Part shown: one piece after another, positions 9,108 through 18,444 of the stretch
How positions within the stretch are numbered: the first letter of the stretch is position 1
Layout: each line of letters starts with the position of its first letter
From: JAFTYO01 sp045644765
GTDB taxonomy: Bacteria; Pseudomonadota; Alphaproteobacteria; RF32; CAG-239
Assembly (NCBI GenBank): GCA_045644765.1
Contig: JAZRHM010000013.1
Coordinates: 62,001-126,000, forward strand
Reading direction: 5' to 3'
DNA: 64,000 nucleotides
Made by a program: the position numbers and the translations under genes
The notes under the pieces: model-generated
The model's database searches: none
What the model saw: only the letters and a program-made list of their open reading frames with translations
Told to the model about the DNA's origin: nothing

Positions 9108-10529
9108 TTAAATTGCTAAAGGCAAATAAACCGTAAATGTAGTACCATCATAGTTAGTAGAGCTTACAGTCAGATTTCCCTTATGACGTAAGATAATTTG
9201 CTTAGCTATTGATAAACCCAAACCTGTTCCTTTTATATTCAGATTTTTATGTTCTTGCAAGCGATAAAAACGCTCTGTTACCCTTGCTAAATCTTCTGCA
9301 CTTATTTTGGGTCCTTTATTATTTACGGAAATAGCAATTGCTTTTCCTTCGGCAACACTAAATGATTTTGATGAGGGAATAGCGTCAACACATTTAACTT
9401 CAATTGTAACATCTGACGGACTTATTCCGTATTTTAAGGCATTATCAGTTAAATTTTGTATCAATTGTTGCACCTGATTTGCATCTGCAATTACTTGAGG
9501 TAAATCTTCAGCCAACTCAAGTACAATTTTCATATCACGTTCTTTAGCTTTTAACGACAAAGCTTCAGCAACTTCTTCCACAATCAGTTCAACTCTTACC
9601 TTTTCATCAGGAACTTGATCTTGTGACAATTCAATACGTGATAAAGAAAGCAAGTTTTCTATTAAATCAGACATATACTGAGCTTGATCAGACATTATTT
9701 TTAAAAACGTCTCTCTTGCTTGAGTATCATCTTTAGCTGAAGTTTGTAAAGTTTCAATAAAACCGGAAATTACGGATAACGGAGTTCTTAGTTCATGACT
9801 GGCATTAGCAACAAAATCCGATTGCATTTTTTCAATTTTCATAGCTTTTGTAAGGTCATAAAGTGAAATAACGGCTACTGCCCTTCCCTTTGAGAACCAT
9901 GGGAGTTGCTTAATATGAGCATAAATTTTTTTATTAAAAGGCTCTTTTGCATAAAAAATAAGATTTTCGGCGTCACTTTCCTTCTTTAAAACTTTGCTTA
10001 CCGATTTAATAAAACTGTTTGAATTGAAAATATTTTCAATATTCTTTTCTGTAATATTATCGCCTAATAATTTTCTTGTTGAAAGATTTGCTCCTAATAT
10101 ATTACCAGATCTGTCTATCATTAAAATAGGATCCGGCAATGTATCTAAAACGGCTGTATCAGACATACTTTGAGCTTCAAGCTCATCTGTTTTATCTACC
10201 CAAAACTTATGCATTGAATTTATCGCTTCAGCAATTTCACGAGCTTCTTGTTCCGAAAGTTCTATATCTAATGTTTCTGTTTGAATATCTTTTGCTAAAC
10301 TATAAATATATTTTTTAACCTGTTGTAACTCAAAGCTTATAGGAAGCAAAAACGCAACATTAAACACCACAATCATAGCATAAGAAATAACGGCCCAATA
10401 TGGCGGTAAAATATCAAAAACCGTCAACATTATAAAAACCAATGCTGAAGGGACCGATAAAATCAAAACTCTAAAAACAAAATCAGAGTTCTTTTCAATT
10501 GCTGTAAAGCCGTTTTTTTTAAATTTCAT
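9108..10529 (-). CDS. PhoR-like sensor histidine kinase
   Basis: The start is ATG 10529, preceded by a good GGGGA ribosome site; an upstream in-frame ATG at 10607 lacks one. The 473-residue protein has two membrane helices (about residues 20-65), a PAS-like segment (D-T-L-P-D-P-I-L-M-I-D), an H-box S-H-E-L-R-T-P, an N-box N-L-T-D-N-A-L-K-Y-G and a G2 box G-T-G-L-G-L-S-I-A. This is the PhoR arrangement, linked in many bacteria to phosphate sensing. The G1 box reads V-N-N-K-G-P-K-I where D-x-G-x-G is expected. No response regulator is adjacent. It is divergent from mutS across 98 bp. Confidence 0.85.
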   Translation of the reverse strand: MKFKKNGFTAIEKNSDFVFRVLILSVPSALVFIMLTVFDILPPYWAVISYAMIVVFNVAFLLPISFELQQVKKYIYSLAKDIQTETLDIELSEQEAREIAEAINSMHKFWVDKTDELEAQSMSDTAVLDTLPDPILMIDRSGNILGANLSTRKLLGDNITEKNIENIFNSNSFIKSVSKVLKKESDAENLIFYAKEPFNKKIYAHIKQLPWFSKGRAVAVISLYDLTKAMKIEKMQSDFVANASHELRTPLSVISGFIETLQTSAKDDTQARETFLKIMSDQAQYMSDLIENLLSLSRIELSQDQVPDEKVRVELIVEEVAEALSLKAKERDMKIVLELAEDLPQVIADANQVQQLIQNLTDNALKYGISPSDVTIEVKCVDAIPSSKSFSVAEGKAIAISVNNKGPKISAEDLARVTERFYRLQEHKNLNIKGTGLGLSIAKQIILRHKGNLTVSSTNYDGTTFTVYLPLAI

Positions 10530-10627
10530 AAAATTTCCCCGTATAAAATGCAAAAAAAAATAGACTTGAATTTTAAATATTCTATTATGAAAGAAGTTTA
10601 AAATCACTTAAAATTGAATGAAGAAAA

Positions 10628-13327
10628 ATGGCTAAAACTAAAGACGATGTAACCCCTTCTACAAAACAATATCTTGAAATTAAAAACGAATATAAAGAGT
10701 ACTTACTTTTTTATCGCGTCGGAGACTTTTATGAACTGTTTTTTGATGATGCCCATAAAGCCTCTAAAGCTTTGGATATTGTTTTAACCCACAGAGGTAC
10801 ATATATGGGAGAACCCATACCAATGTGTGGTGTACCTTTTCATGCATATGAAAGCTATTTAGCCAAGCTAATCGGTCAAGGGTTTAAGGTTGCAATATGC
10901 GATCAAACAGAAACGCCTGAAGAGGCAAAACAACGTGGCGGTACAAAAGCACTGGTAAGACGTGAAGTTGTCAGATTGGTAACAGCAGGTACTCTAACCG
11001 AAGACAATATGTTAGATGCCAGAAAAAACAATTACTTGCTATGCTGCGTTATGCATGAGAAAAATTTTGGTTTTTCTTGGTTAGATTTGTCGACCGGAGA
11101 TTTTTATACTAAAAGTATACCTTTTACAGTTGATAAAAAATCTGAAGTTTTACAATCGTTTTTATCCTATATAGAAGCCGGAGAAATTATTGTTTCTGAC
11201 AATTTATTGCAACAGACAAATTTATTTGACGTCTTAAAATATTATCAAGAAAAACTTACTGTCTTACCTCAAGCTCGTTTTAATGTTATCAACACACAAA
11301 ACATGATTGAAAAATTTTTTAAAATTCAAACTCTTGAAGCGTTCGGTTGTTTTTCAAAACAAGAAATAATAGCATCCGGCATAATTCTTGATTACATAGA
11401 AACAACACAAAAAGGTAAACTTCCTCAACTTAAAAAACCAATTTGTCAAACGCAAAGCCAATTTTTAGAAATTGACGCTTCCACAAGACAAAGCCTGGAA
11501 CTAACAAACTCTCAAACTTACGGAAATAACAAAAAATCAACTCTTTTGAATACTATAAACAGAACAATCACAGCTGTAGGTTCTCGTTTATTATCGAATC
11601 GTTTACTTAATCCGTCAATTGATATAGATACAATAAATCATCGCCTCAATGTGATAGATTTTTTCATACAAAATTCGGATATAAGAAACAAGCTTCGCAT
11701 ATTACTCAAAGAAGTATCTGATTTAGAAAAAATAATTACCCGTATGAGTTTAAATCGTTGCCCTCCTAAAGAATTGTTTGAGTTGGGTACAACTTTATCA
11801 TATTTACCAAAAATAAAAAATCTTATATATACCGGTTCAAAAGATAATATGGTTTTAAATAAAATACCGCAAGAGATTGATGCTTATCTATCCGGCATAG
11901 CCGATTTTAGTGTATTAGTTACCGAAATTGCGGAAGCTCTGCAAGATTATGATAAACTTCCAAATAAACTCGGCATAAGCGAATTTATAAGAGATGGATA
12001 TAATGCAAGTTTAGATCATCTCCGTAACATCAGAGAAAATCAGAAAAAATCTATAGAAGCGTTAGAACAAAAATATATACAAGAAACAAATATTTCTAAT
12101 TTGAAAATCAGATACACAAGTGTTTTAGGATATTTCATTGAAGTTCCGACCAAAATGGCTGCAGATATGATACAATTACCACAATTTATACACAGACAAT
12201 CTGTTTTAAGCGGTGCTCGTTTTACAACCGTTGAACTAAACGAAATGGAACAAGAATTAAACTCTGCTGACGATAAAGCTATTGCATTGGAAGTTAACTT
12301 ATATAACAATTTAATAAATAAGGTTTTGTGTGTTACAAACGATATATATAACGTAGCATCAGTTATAGCCGAACTTGATATTGCTTCTTCATTGGCTGAT
12401 TTAGCTATTGAAAAGAAATATTGTCGCCCTATTGTAGACAATAGTTTAGATTTTATAATTAAAGATGGTCGTCATCCGGTTGTTGAAAGAAGTATTGAAA
12501 AATCGTTTGCAGGAACATTTGTCAGTAATGATTGTCATTTAGGAGATAATGGCAATAAGATCTGGCTTATAACAGGTCCCAATATGGCCGGAAAATCTAC
12601 ATTTTTAAGACAAAATGCCATTATTGCAATTATGGCACAACTTGGTTCTTATGTTCCTTGTTCTTATGCAAAAATCGGTATAATTGATAAGATTTTTTCT
12701 CGTGTAGGAGCATCTGATGATTTATCAAGAGGTCGTTCCACTTTCATGGTAGAAATGGTAGAAACTGCAACCATATTAAATCAGGCAACAGAAAGGTCTT
12801 TTGTTATATTAGATGAAATAGGTAGAGGAACAGCAACATATGACGGTTTATCAATTGCTTGGTCTGTTGTAGAACATTTACATGAAATAAATAAATGTCG
12901 CGCTCTTTTTGCGACACACTATCACGAGCTAACTGTTTTATCCAATAAATTGAAGCATTTAAGCTTACATTGTATGAAAATTAAAGAATTTAACGGCAAT
13001 GTTGTATTTTTACATCAAGTAGTCAATGGAGCTGCTGATCGCTCATACGGTATTCATGTTGCAAAATTGGCCGGTCTTCCTAAAATTGTAATATCCAGAT
13101 CAGAACAAATTTTACATTCATTGGAACAAGACCCTAGTAGAGTTTCGGTTACAAATATAGAAAATGATTTACCTTTGTTTTCCGTATTAAAAGAAAAAAT
13201 TGAAAAACAAGAAGAAGCTCTAAACAAAACAAATCCGGCTCTTGAATTGTTAAAAGAAACAGATCCGGATACGTTAACTCCGAGAGAAGCCCTTGATAAA
13301 ATTTATGAACTTAAAAAACTCTTATAA
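10628..13327 (+). CDS. mutS: DNA mismatch repair protein MutS
   Basis: Full length at 899 residues. The N-terminal mismatch-binding domain shows G-D-F-Y-E-L-F, containing the Phe-x-Glu that wedges into mismatches. The C-terminal ATPase has Walker A G-P-N-M-A-G-K-S-T, the signature D-E-I-G-R-G-T and the T-H-Y-H-E-L motif. It recognises mispairs and recruits MutL, which is also encoded here at 34850-36694. The gene is monocistronic, divergent from the PhoR-like kinase, and ends in a strong bidirectional terminator shared with the rpoA side. Confidence 0.98.
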   Translation: MAKTKDDVTPSTKQYLEIKNEYKEYLLFYRVGDFYELFFDDAHKASKALDIVLTHRGTYMGEPIPMCGVPFHAYESYLAKLIGQGFKVAICDQTETPEEAKQRGGTKALVRREVVRLVTAGTLTEDNMLDARKNNYLLCCVMHEKNFGFSWLDLSTGDFYTKSIPFTVDKKSEVLQSFLSYIEAGEIIVSDNLLQQTNLFDVLKYYQEKLTVLPQARFNVINTQNMIEKFFKIQTLEAFGCFSKQEIIASGIILDYIETTQKGKLPQLKKPICQTQSQFLEIDASTRQSLELTNSQTYGNNKKSTLLNTINRTITAVGSRLLSNRLLNPSIDIDTINHRLNVIDFFIQNSDIRNKLRILLKEVSDLEKIITRMSLNRCPPKELFELGTTLSYLPKIKNLIYTGSKDNMVLNKIPQEIDAYLSGIADFSVLVTEIAEALQDYDKLPNKLGISEFIRDGYNASLDHLRNIRENQKKSIEALEQKYIQETNISNLKIRYTSVLGYFIEVPTKMAADMIQLPQFIHRQSVLSGARFTTVELNEMEQELNSADDKAIALEVNLYNNLINKVLCVTNDIYNVASVIAELDIASSLADLAIEKKYCRPIVDNSLDFIIKDGRHPVVERSIEKSFAGTFVSNDCHLGDNGNKIWLITGPNMAGKSTFLRQNAIIAIMAQLGSYVPCSYAKIGIIDKIFSRVGASDDLSRGRSTFMVEMVETATILNQATERSFVILDEIGRGTATYDGLSIAWSVVEHLHEINKCRALFATHYHELTVLSNKLKHLSLHCMKIKEFNGNVVFLHQVVNGAADRSYGIHVAKLAGLPKIVISRSEQILHSLEQDPSRVSVTNIENDLPLFSVLKEKIEKQEEALNKTNPALELLKETDPDTLTPREALDKIYELKKLL

Positions 13328-13341
13328 AAATATACACAATT

Positions 13342-13373
13342 AAAAAAGGCGAGAAATTCTCGCCTTTTTTTGT
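13342..13373. terminator. Bidirectional terminator after mutS
   Basis: A GC-rich stem (ggcgaga / tctcgcc) is flanked by an A-run on the left and a T-run on the right, between the convergent mutS and rpoA genes. It serves mutS directly. Confidence 0.85.
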
Positions 13374-13379
13374 ATAGAG

Positions 13380-13410
13380 AAAACCCTCTTACTTATCGTA
13401 AAAGGGCTTT
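13380..13410 (-). terminator. rpoA terminator
   Basis: On the minus strand a nine-base stem (cccttttac with gtaagaggg, one G-U-type pairing) is followed by TTTTC. It lies just downstream of the rpoA stop. Confidence 0.65.
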
Positions 13411-13431
13411 ATAAACAGAATTTACAAACTA

Positions 13432-14439
13432 TTAGAAATGATCATCACATTTTCTAATTAATTCTTCAATATTTTCCGGAGGCCATCCTGGAGTATCCAT
13501 ACCAAGATGAATTCCCATTTTAGCTAAAACTTCTTTGATTTCATTCAATGACTTACGACCAAAGTTTGGAGTACGGAGCATTTCTGCTTCTGTTTTTTGA
13601 ACCAAATCACCAATGTAAACAATATTGTCATTTTTCAAGCAATTTGCTGAACGAACAGAAAGTTCAAGTTCTTCAACTCTCTTGAGTAAGTTACGATTGA
13701 ACGGAAGTTCTTCTTTAATATCAGCAGATTCGCTTTCCGGTTCATCAAAGTTGATAAACGGTTTAAGCTGATCTTGTAAAATACGAGCTGCATATGCAAT
13801 TGCATCTTCAGGTGTAACAACACCGTTTGTTTCGATTACCATTGTTAATTTATCATAGTCAGTAATTTGACCAACACGAGTATTTTCAACTTTGTAAGAA
13901 ACTTTCTTAACAGGAGAATAAATTGCATCAACGGCAATCAAGCCAATCGGTGCATCTCCCGGTTTGTTCTGATATGCAGGAACATAACCTTTTCCGGTAT
14001 CAACAGTCAATTCCATAGAAATTTTACCACCTGCATCTAAGTTACAAATAACATGATCAGGGTTCATAATTTCAACATCATGACCTGTTTCAATCATAGC
14101 AGCAGTAACGGTGCAAGGACCTTCTGCTTTCAAAGTCATCATTTTTTGACCTTCGCTATGAACTGCAACAGCTAAACCTTTAATATTCAAAACGATATCT
14201 GTTACATCTTCTCTAACGCCAGGAATAACTGAGAATTCATGCAAAACGCCATCAATCTTAATTGCTGTAACTGCGCCGCCTTGTAATGATGATAATAAAA
14301 CTCTTCTCAATGCGTTACCTAAAGTAAGACCGAAGCCTCTCTCTAGGGGTTCAACCACTATTTTAGATCTTTTTCCACCTTCGGAATTTACTTCTAAGTT
14401 TGTTGGTTTAATTAATTCTTGCCAATTCTTTTGAATCAC
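13432..14439 (-). CDS. rpoA: RNA polymerase alpha subunit
   Basis: 335 residues. The N-terminal dimerisation domain has the conserved E-P-L-E-R-G-F-G-L-T-L-G-N-A-L-R-R. The C-terminal helix-hairpin-helix DNA/activator-binding domain has L-E-L-S-V-R-S-A-N-C-L and P-N-F-G-R-K-S-L-N-E-I-K. The start codon is GTG at 14437-14439 with a GAGGG site upstream. It is the last gene of rpsM-rpsK-rpoA. rplQ, which normally follows, is absent; terminators and convergent mutS occupy that position. Confidence 0.98.
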   Translation of the reverse strand: MIQKNWQELIKPTNLEVNSEGGKRSKIVVEPLERGFGLTLGNALRRVLLSSLQGGAVTAIKIDGVLHEFSVIPGVREDVTDIVLNIKGLAVAVHSEGQKMMTLKAEGPCTVTAAMIETGHDVEIMNPDHVICNLDAGGKISMELTVDTGKGYVPAYQNKPGDAPIGLIAVDAIYSPVKKVSYKVENTRVGQITDYDKLTMVIETNGVVTPEDAIAYAARILQDQLKPFINFDEPESESADIKEELPFNRNLLKRVEELELSVRSANCLKNDNIVYIGDLVQKTEAEMLRTPNFGRKSLNEIKEVLAKMGIHLGMDTPGWPPENIEELIRKCDDHF

Positions 14440-14538
14440 CGGTATACCCTCTTTCTATTTATATATGCATATATATTTTGTAAAAAACATTGAAACAGCG
14501 GAGATTGTAACAACGCTCTCCGCTGTAGAATCTTATAA

Positions 14539-14928
14539 TTAAACGCGACGTCTCTTTTTCAAACGGCATCCGTTATGAGGAATCGGGGTAACATCACGAA
14601 TAGAAGTGATTGTAAATCCGATAACCTGTAAAGCTCTGATTGCCGATTCTCTACCGGAACCAGGACCTTTAACTTCAACTTCCAAAGTTTTCATACCATT
14701 TTCTTGAGCCTTTTTACCTGCTTCTTCAGCTGCAATTTGAGCAGCATAAGGTGTAGACTTACGAGAACCCTTAAAACCTTGTGCACCGGCTGTTGACCAT
14801 GCTACAGTATTTCCTTGAGCGTCGGTAATTGTTACTCTGGTGTTGTTAAATGTAGAATTCACGTGGGCAACGCCGGAAGTGATATTCTTTTTTTCTTTTT
14901 TCTTAACACGTTGTGTTGCTTTAGCCAT
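14539..14928 (-). CDS. rpsK: 30S ribosomal protein S11
   Basis: 129 residues with canonical S11 features: basic N-terminus, N-N-T-x-V-T-I-T-D, the central S-A-G-A-Q-G-F-K-G-S-R-like stretch, and the basic end G-C-R-L-K-K-R-R-R-V. It forms part of the 30S platform near the mRNA exit site. It lies 12 bp downstream of rpsM and 99 bp upstream of rpoA. Confidence 0.98.
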   Translation of the reverse strand: MAKATQRVKKKEKKNITSGVAHVNSTFNNTRVTITDAQGNTVAWSTAGAQGFKGSRKSTPYAAQIAAEEAGKKAQENGMKTLEVEVKGPGSGRESAIRALQVIGFTITSIRDVTPIPHNGCRLKKRRRV

Positions 14929-14940
14929 TGTTACCTCACC

Positions 14941-15309
14941 TTACTTTTTCTTATTGGCAACAGTTTTACGCTTACCTTTACGGGTACGAGCATTTTGTTT
15001 AGTGCTCTGACCACGAACAGGCAAACCTTTACGATGCCTTAAACCTCTGTAACATCCAAGATCCATAAGTCTTTTGATGTTAACACCAACTTCCCGACGA
15101 AGTTCACCCTCCACCAAGTAATCTCTATCAATTACTTCGCGGATTTTAGCAACTTCTTCATCACTCAGTTCATGTACTCGACGGTCAGAAGCCACGCCGG
15201 ATTTAGTACAAATGTCTTGAGCAGTTTTTCTTCCGATACCAAAGATATAAGTCAAAGCAACTTCAATTTTCTTGGCTGTCGGAATGTTTACGCCAGCTAT
15301 ACGAGCCAA
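14941..15309 (-). CDS. rpsM: 30S ribosomal protein S13
   Basis: 122 residues beginning A-R-I-A-G-V-N-I-P and ending in the basic tail that contacts tRNA and the 30S head (R-K-G-L-P-V-R-G-Q ... N-A-R-T-R-K-G). The start codon is TTG at 15307-15309, with GGAG a few bases upstream; no in-frame ATG would preserve the conserved N-terminus. A clear promoter lies about 70 bp upstream. Confidence 0.97.
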   Translation of the reverse strand: MARIAGVNIPTAKKIEVALTYIFGIGRKTAQDICTKSGVASDRRVHELSDEEVAKIREVIDRDYLVEGELRREVGVNIKRLMDLGCYRGLRHRKGLPVRGQSTKQNARTRKGKRKTVANKKK

Positions 15310-15378
15310 ATTAACTCTCCATTTTCTAATTAATTAAAACATTTAAAAAGTTGATCACCACTTTTCAAAATTAAGCGG

Positions 15379-15406
15379 ATTATATTCTTTTTTTTTTCAG
15401 AGTCAA
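15379..15406 (-). promoter_or_regulatory. Promoter of rpsM-rpsK-rpoA
   Basis: On the minus strand TTGACT (15401-15406) and TATAAT (15379-15384) are separated by 16 bases of mostly A. It lies in the gap between adk and rpsM, so this ribosomal group can be transcribed apart from secY-adk. Confidence 0.75.
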
Positions 15407-15462
15407 TAACATTTTTATCAAAAGAAACATTTTTTTAATAAAAATCGATATTGACTTTTTTG

Positions 15463-16140
15463 TTATTTTTCCGAAAGCCCTAAAACAACAGCAATTTTTT
15501 GCCCTGTTGCCTCAATTGTTCCGGTGCCGTCAACACATGTTAACATCCCCTTTTTCTCAAAATAAGGAATTGTCGGATATGTCAACGACCTATAATTTAC
15601 CAAACGATTACGAACTGTGGTGCGGTTATCGTCTTGCCTTCTCGAAAACTCAACTCCACCGCATACATCACACACACCATAAACTTTCGGTTTTTGAAAC
15701 TTATCATGGTATCCTTGTCCGCATTTCATGCAAGAATATCGCCCTAAAATACGTTCCATTATAATTTCATCCGGAACTTGTATTTCAATAACTCTATCTA
15801 ATACGATGCCTTTTTCTTTTAACAAAACATCTAACACCTCAGCTTGAGGTAATGTTCTTGGAAAACCGTCCAAGATAAAGCCGTTTTTACAATCATCCTC
15901 ATCTATGCGAGAAGATACCATCTGTATAATCATCTCATCTGTCGCAAACTCACCTCTGTCAAGAGCCGCCTTCAAATCACGACCCAATGGAGTGTCTTTT
16001 TTAGCCTCTTCTCTTAACATCTCACCTGTTGAGAGATGACATATATCAATTTTTTCTCTTAATATTCTGGCTTGAGTGCCTTTACCGCAGCCCGGAGCTC
16101 CGGTAAAGACAACATGCAAACCAACACCATTTTTACTCAT
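15463..16140 (-). CDS. adk: Adenylate kinase (zinc-lid type)
   Basis: 225 residues with the P-loop G-A-P-G-C-G-K-G-T and D-G-F-P-R-T. The LID region carries two Cys pairs (C-M-K-C and C-D-V-C), the zinc-stabilised long form. It interconverts AMP, ADP and ATP in the cytoplasm. It follows secY by 2 bp, as in many bacterial spc operons. Confidence 0.97.
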   Translation of the reverse strand: MSKNGVGLHVVFTGAPGCGKGTQARILREKIDICHLSTGEMLREEAKKDTPLGRDLKAALDRGEFATDEMIIQMVSSRIDEDDCKNGFILDGFPRTLPQAEVLDVLLKEKGIVLDRVIEIQVPDEIIMERILGRYSCMKCGQGYHDKFQKPKVYGVCDVCGGVEFSRRQDDNRTTVRNRLVNYRSLTYPTIPYFEKKGMLTCVDGTGTIEATGQKIAVVLGLSEK

Positions 16141-16142
16141 TT

Positions 16143-17492
16143 TTACTTTCTTTTCTTATTAACAAGTGCTGCTTTTTTGATTAAACCTTCATACTGATAA
16201 GCAATCAAATGAGACTGAACTTGTGTAACGAAATCCATTGTAACCTGAACTACGATCAAGAGTGTTGTACCACCTAATACAAAAGGAACAGAAAGTTTCG
16301 AAATAAGAATTTCAGGTAAAATACATAAAGCTGTTAAATACGCCGAACCTAGCACAGTTAAACGAGTGATAACATAATCAAGATATTCTGCCGTATTTTT
16401 TCCCGGTCTGATACCTGCAATAAAACCACCATGTTTCTTCAAATTGTCAGCTGTATCTTCCGGATTAAACACAACAGCAGTGTAGAAAAATGAGAAGAAC
16501 ACAATCAAAAACGAATATAAAGCCAAATAAAGCGGTTGACCGTGACCTAACCATTGGCTCAATGTTTGAACCCAAGAAGGTCCGTTTTGTGCCGACATAT
16601 TAGCAATTGTAATCGGGAGCAACAACAAAGAGCTTGCAAAAATCGGAGGAATAACACCGGTAGGGTTAATTTTAAGCGGAAGATGCGAGCTTTCTGCTGA
16701 CATCATACGCATACCCATTTGACGCTTAGGATATTGAATAATGATTTTTCTTTGAGCTCTTTCAACGAAAACAATCACATAAACAAGCGCAAGAACCATA
16801 ATCAACAACAATGCTATAACACCTAATGACATAGAGCCGATTCTTCCCAATTCAAAAGTTTGCGCCAACGCGTTCGGTATGTTTGCAATAATACCTACCG
16901 TAATAATCAAAGATGATCCGTTACCTACACCGCGAGATGTAATTTGATCACCAAGCCAAACAACAAACATTGTACCGCCAACTAAAGACACGATAGTTGT
17001 AAAACGAAATACAAAGCTAGGAATTACAACAGCAGAAACACCCGTATTTCCACTCATGCTTTCAAGACCTACTGCAATACCATAACCTTGAATAACCGTA
17101 ATCAACACTGTAAGCATTTTAGTATAGTGTGTAATTTTACGATGCCCTGCTTCACCTTCTTTTTTAAGAGCTGCTAACGAAGGAACAACTGATTGTCCCA
17201 ACTGAAGAATAATGGAAGCAGAAATATACGGGAATATGTTTAGCGCAAAGATGGTCATACGCGATAACGCACCACCTGAAAACATATTAAACATACCCAA
17301 AATACCACCTGAATGTTTCGTGAACACCTCTGAAAGAATTTGTGGGTCAATTCCGGGAAGAGGAATAAATGTTCCCAGACGGAACACGATTAAAGCTAAA
17401 ATCGTAAACCACAATCTTCTTTTGAGCTCGTCAGCTTTATTAAAAGCGGACATATCCATATTTGCCGCCATTTTTTCTGCTAATGATACCAT
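16143..17492 (-). CDS. secY: Protein translocase subunit SecY
   Basis: 449 residues with ten predicted membrane helices and canonical SecY segments: F-R-L-G-T-F-I-P-L-P-G-I-D near the start, the plug region, G-N-G-S-S-L-I-I-T, and the cytoplasmic loop R-P-G-K-N-T-A-E-Y. It is the channel of the Sec translocon in the inner membrane. Normally it follows rplO in the spc operon. Here it starts a transcription unit with its own promoter, with an unrelated gene upstream. Confidence 0.98.
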   Translation of the reverse strand: MVSLAEKMAANMDMSAFNKADELKRRLWFTILALIVFRLGTFIPLPGIDPQILSEVFTKHSGGILGMFNMFSGGALSRMTIFALNIFPYISASIILQLGQSVVPSLAALKKEGEAGHRKITHYTKMLTVLITVIQGYGIAVGLESMSGNTGVSAVVIPSFVFRFTTIVSLVGGTMFVVWLGDQITSRGVGNGSSLIITVGIIANIPNALAQTFELGRIGSMSLGVIALLLIMVLALVYVIVFVERAQRKIIIQYPKRQMGMRMMSAESSHLPLKINPTGVIPPIFASSLLLLPITIANMSAQNGPSWVQTLSQWLGHGQPLYLALYSFLIVFFSFFYTAVVFNPEDTADNLKKHGGFIAGIRPGKNTAEYLDYVITRLTVLGSAYLTALCILPEILISKLSVPFVLGGTTLLIVVQVTMDFVTQVQSHLIAYQYEGLIKKAALVNKKRK

Positions 17493-17555
17493 TTTTTCAT
17501 CCTTAAATTAATTTAAACAAACACTACAGGCCTTTCAGACCCACTTGGGTGTAAT

Positions 17556-17584
17556 CTAATACACAAATTAAAAAAATAATGCAA
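17556..17584 (-). promoter_or_regulatory. Putative promoter of secY-adk
   Basis: Minus strand: TTGCAT (17579-17584), 17-base spacer, TATTAG (17556-17561), giving a leader of about 55 bases. That leader contains a small accca/tgggt hairpin. Confidence 0.5.
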
Positions 17585-17617
17585 CTATTTTCTCTTTATC
17601 CTCAATTTTTGTTAAAA

Positions 17618-17655
17618 AAATATCCCGAAAGCATCTAGCACCGGGATATTTTTTA
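17618..17655. terminator. Terminator between the 17664-18416 gene and secY
   Basis: Stem atatcccg (17620-17627) with cgggatat (17642-17649). T-runs follow on both strands. On the minus strand it ends the upstream kdsB-containing unit before the secY promoter. Confidence 0.8.
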
Positions 17656-17663
17656 ACATATTT

Positions 17664-18416
17664 TTATTTTTTTAGCTTACCCCAACCTTTTTTAACCGAT
17701 TTTTGTGTTGCTGAAACAGGTTTTACTGTATCAGTATTCCAATTACGTACAGGAGCATCACCACTTTTTTCTTTAACTAAAGCTTTTTGTTCAGGAGTCT
17801 TAGCAATTCCTATCGGCAATAATTGATCTAACAATGCCGGAGAAATAAACTCTGATTTATTTTTTGCAAAAATTTGTACAACTGCTTCTAATAATTTTGC
17901 GACAGGCTCAACATTAAAGCTTTTAACTTTTCCTCCATAAAAAACACTAAACGAATGACATGGCGCTGATAATAAAACATCGGTATAATCAACACCTTTT
18001 ACAAATCGTATTATAATTTTTGGCTCTATCATACATTTAGCCATAACATTTGACACGCTGTTTTCTTTATAGAAAAATTCTTTTAATAAAATATCTTTAT
18101 CTTTTTCGTTTAATATACCACAAAAACCTGTAACAGCCATACCATTTAACGTATAACCTTTATAATCTTTAGGAGCTTTATCCACTGTATAACAGAATAT
18201 CCTTTCTGATTGAAGTATATTGTTAAGTCCGTGCTTAGGAAGAGCATCTTTAATTTTTTGAATAACTTCGCCTTTACTTCCGTTATCCACTTCTTCTTTA
18301 CGACGCCAAGCATCCTTATCTTGTTTGAACGATGCAACACCTTCGGAAGTTTGAGCCCCAACATTAGCTGAAAACATAAACAACGAAGCAAAAATAAATA
18401 AACAAATCTTTTTCAT
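17664..18416 (-). CDS. Secreted protein of unknown function
   Basis: 250 residues with a signal peptide ending around residue 22 (A-N-V-G-A-Q). The mature part is mixed alpha/beta with at least four cysteines, including F-C-Y-T-V and S-A-P-C-H, which could form periplasmic disulfides. A basic tail (K-K-G-W-G-K-L-K-K) ends it. No family recognised. It lies 28 bp after kdsB on the same strand and shares that unit's terminator, hinting at an envelope role. Confidence 0.7.
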   Translation of the reverse strand: MKKICLFIFASLFMFSANVGAQTSEGVASFKQDKDAWRRKEEVDNGSKGEVIQKIKDALPKHGLNNILQSERIFCYTVDKAPKDYKGYTLNGMAVTGFCGILNEKDKDILLKEFFYKENSVSNVMAKCMIEPKIIIRFVKGVDYTDVLLSAPCHSFSVFYGGKVKSFNVEPVAKLLEAVVQIFAKNKSEFISPALLDQLLPIGIAKTPEQKALVKEKSGDAPVRNWNTDTVKPVSATQKSVKKGWGKLKK

Positions 18417-18444
18417 ATCTTTAATCCATTAAAATTATTTTCTT

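Noticed and set aside
9108..10607. Longer form of the PhoR-like kinase starting at 10607
   Set aside because: The extra 26 residues have no ribosome site and would extend into the control region shared with mutS. ATG 10529 has GGGGA at good spacing.
15415..15455. Terminator between adk and rpsM
   Set aside because: The attttat/ataaaaat inverted repeat is AT-only and would be unstable; not enough to call a terminator.
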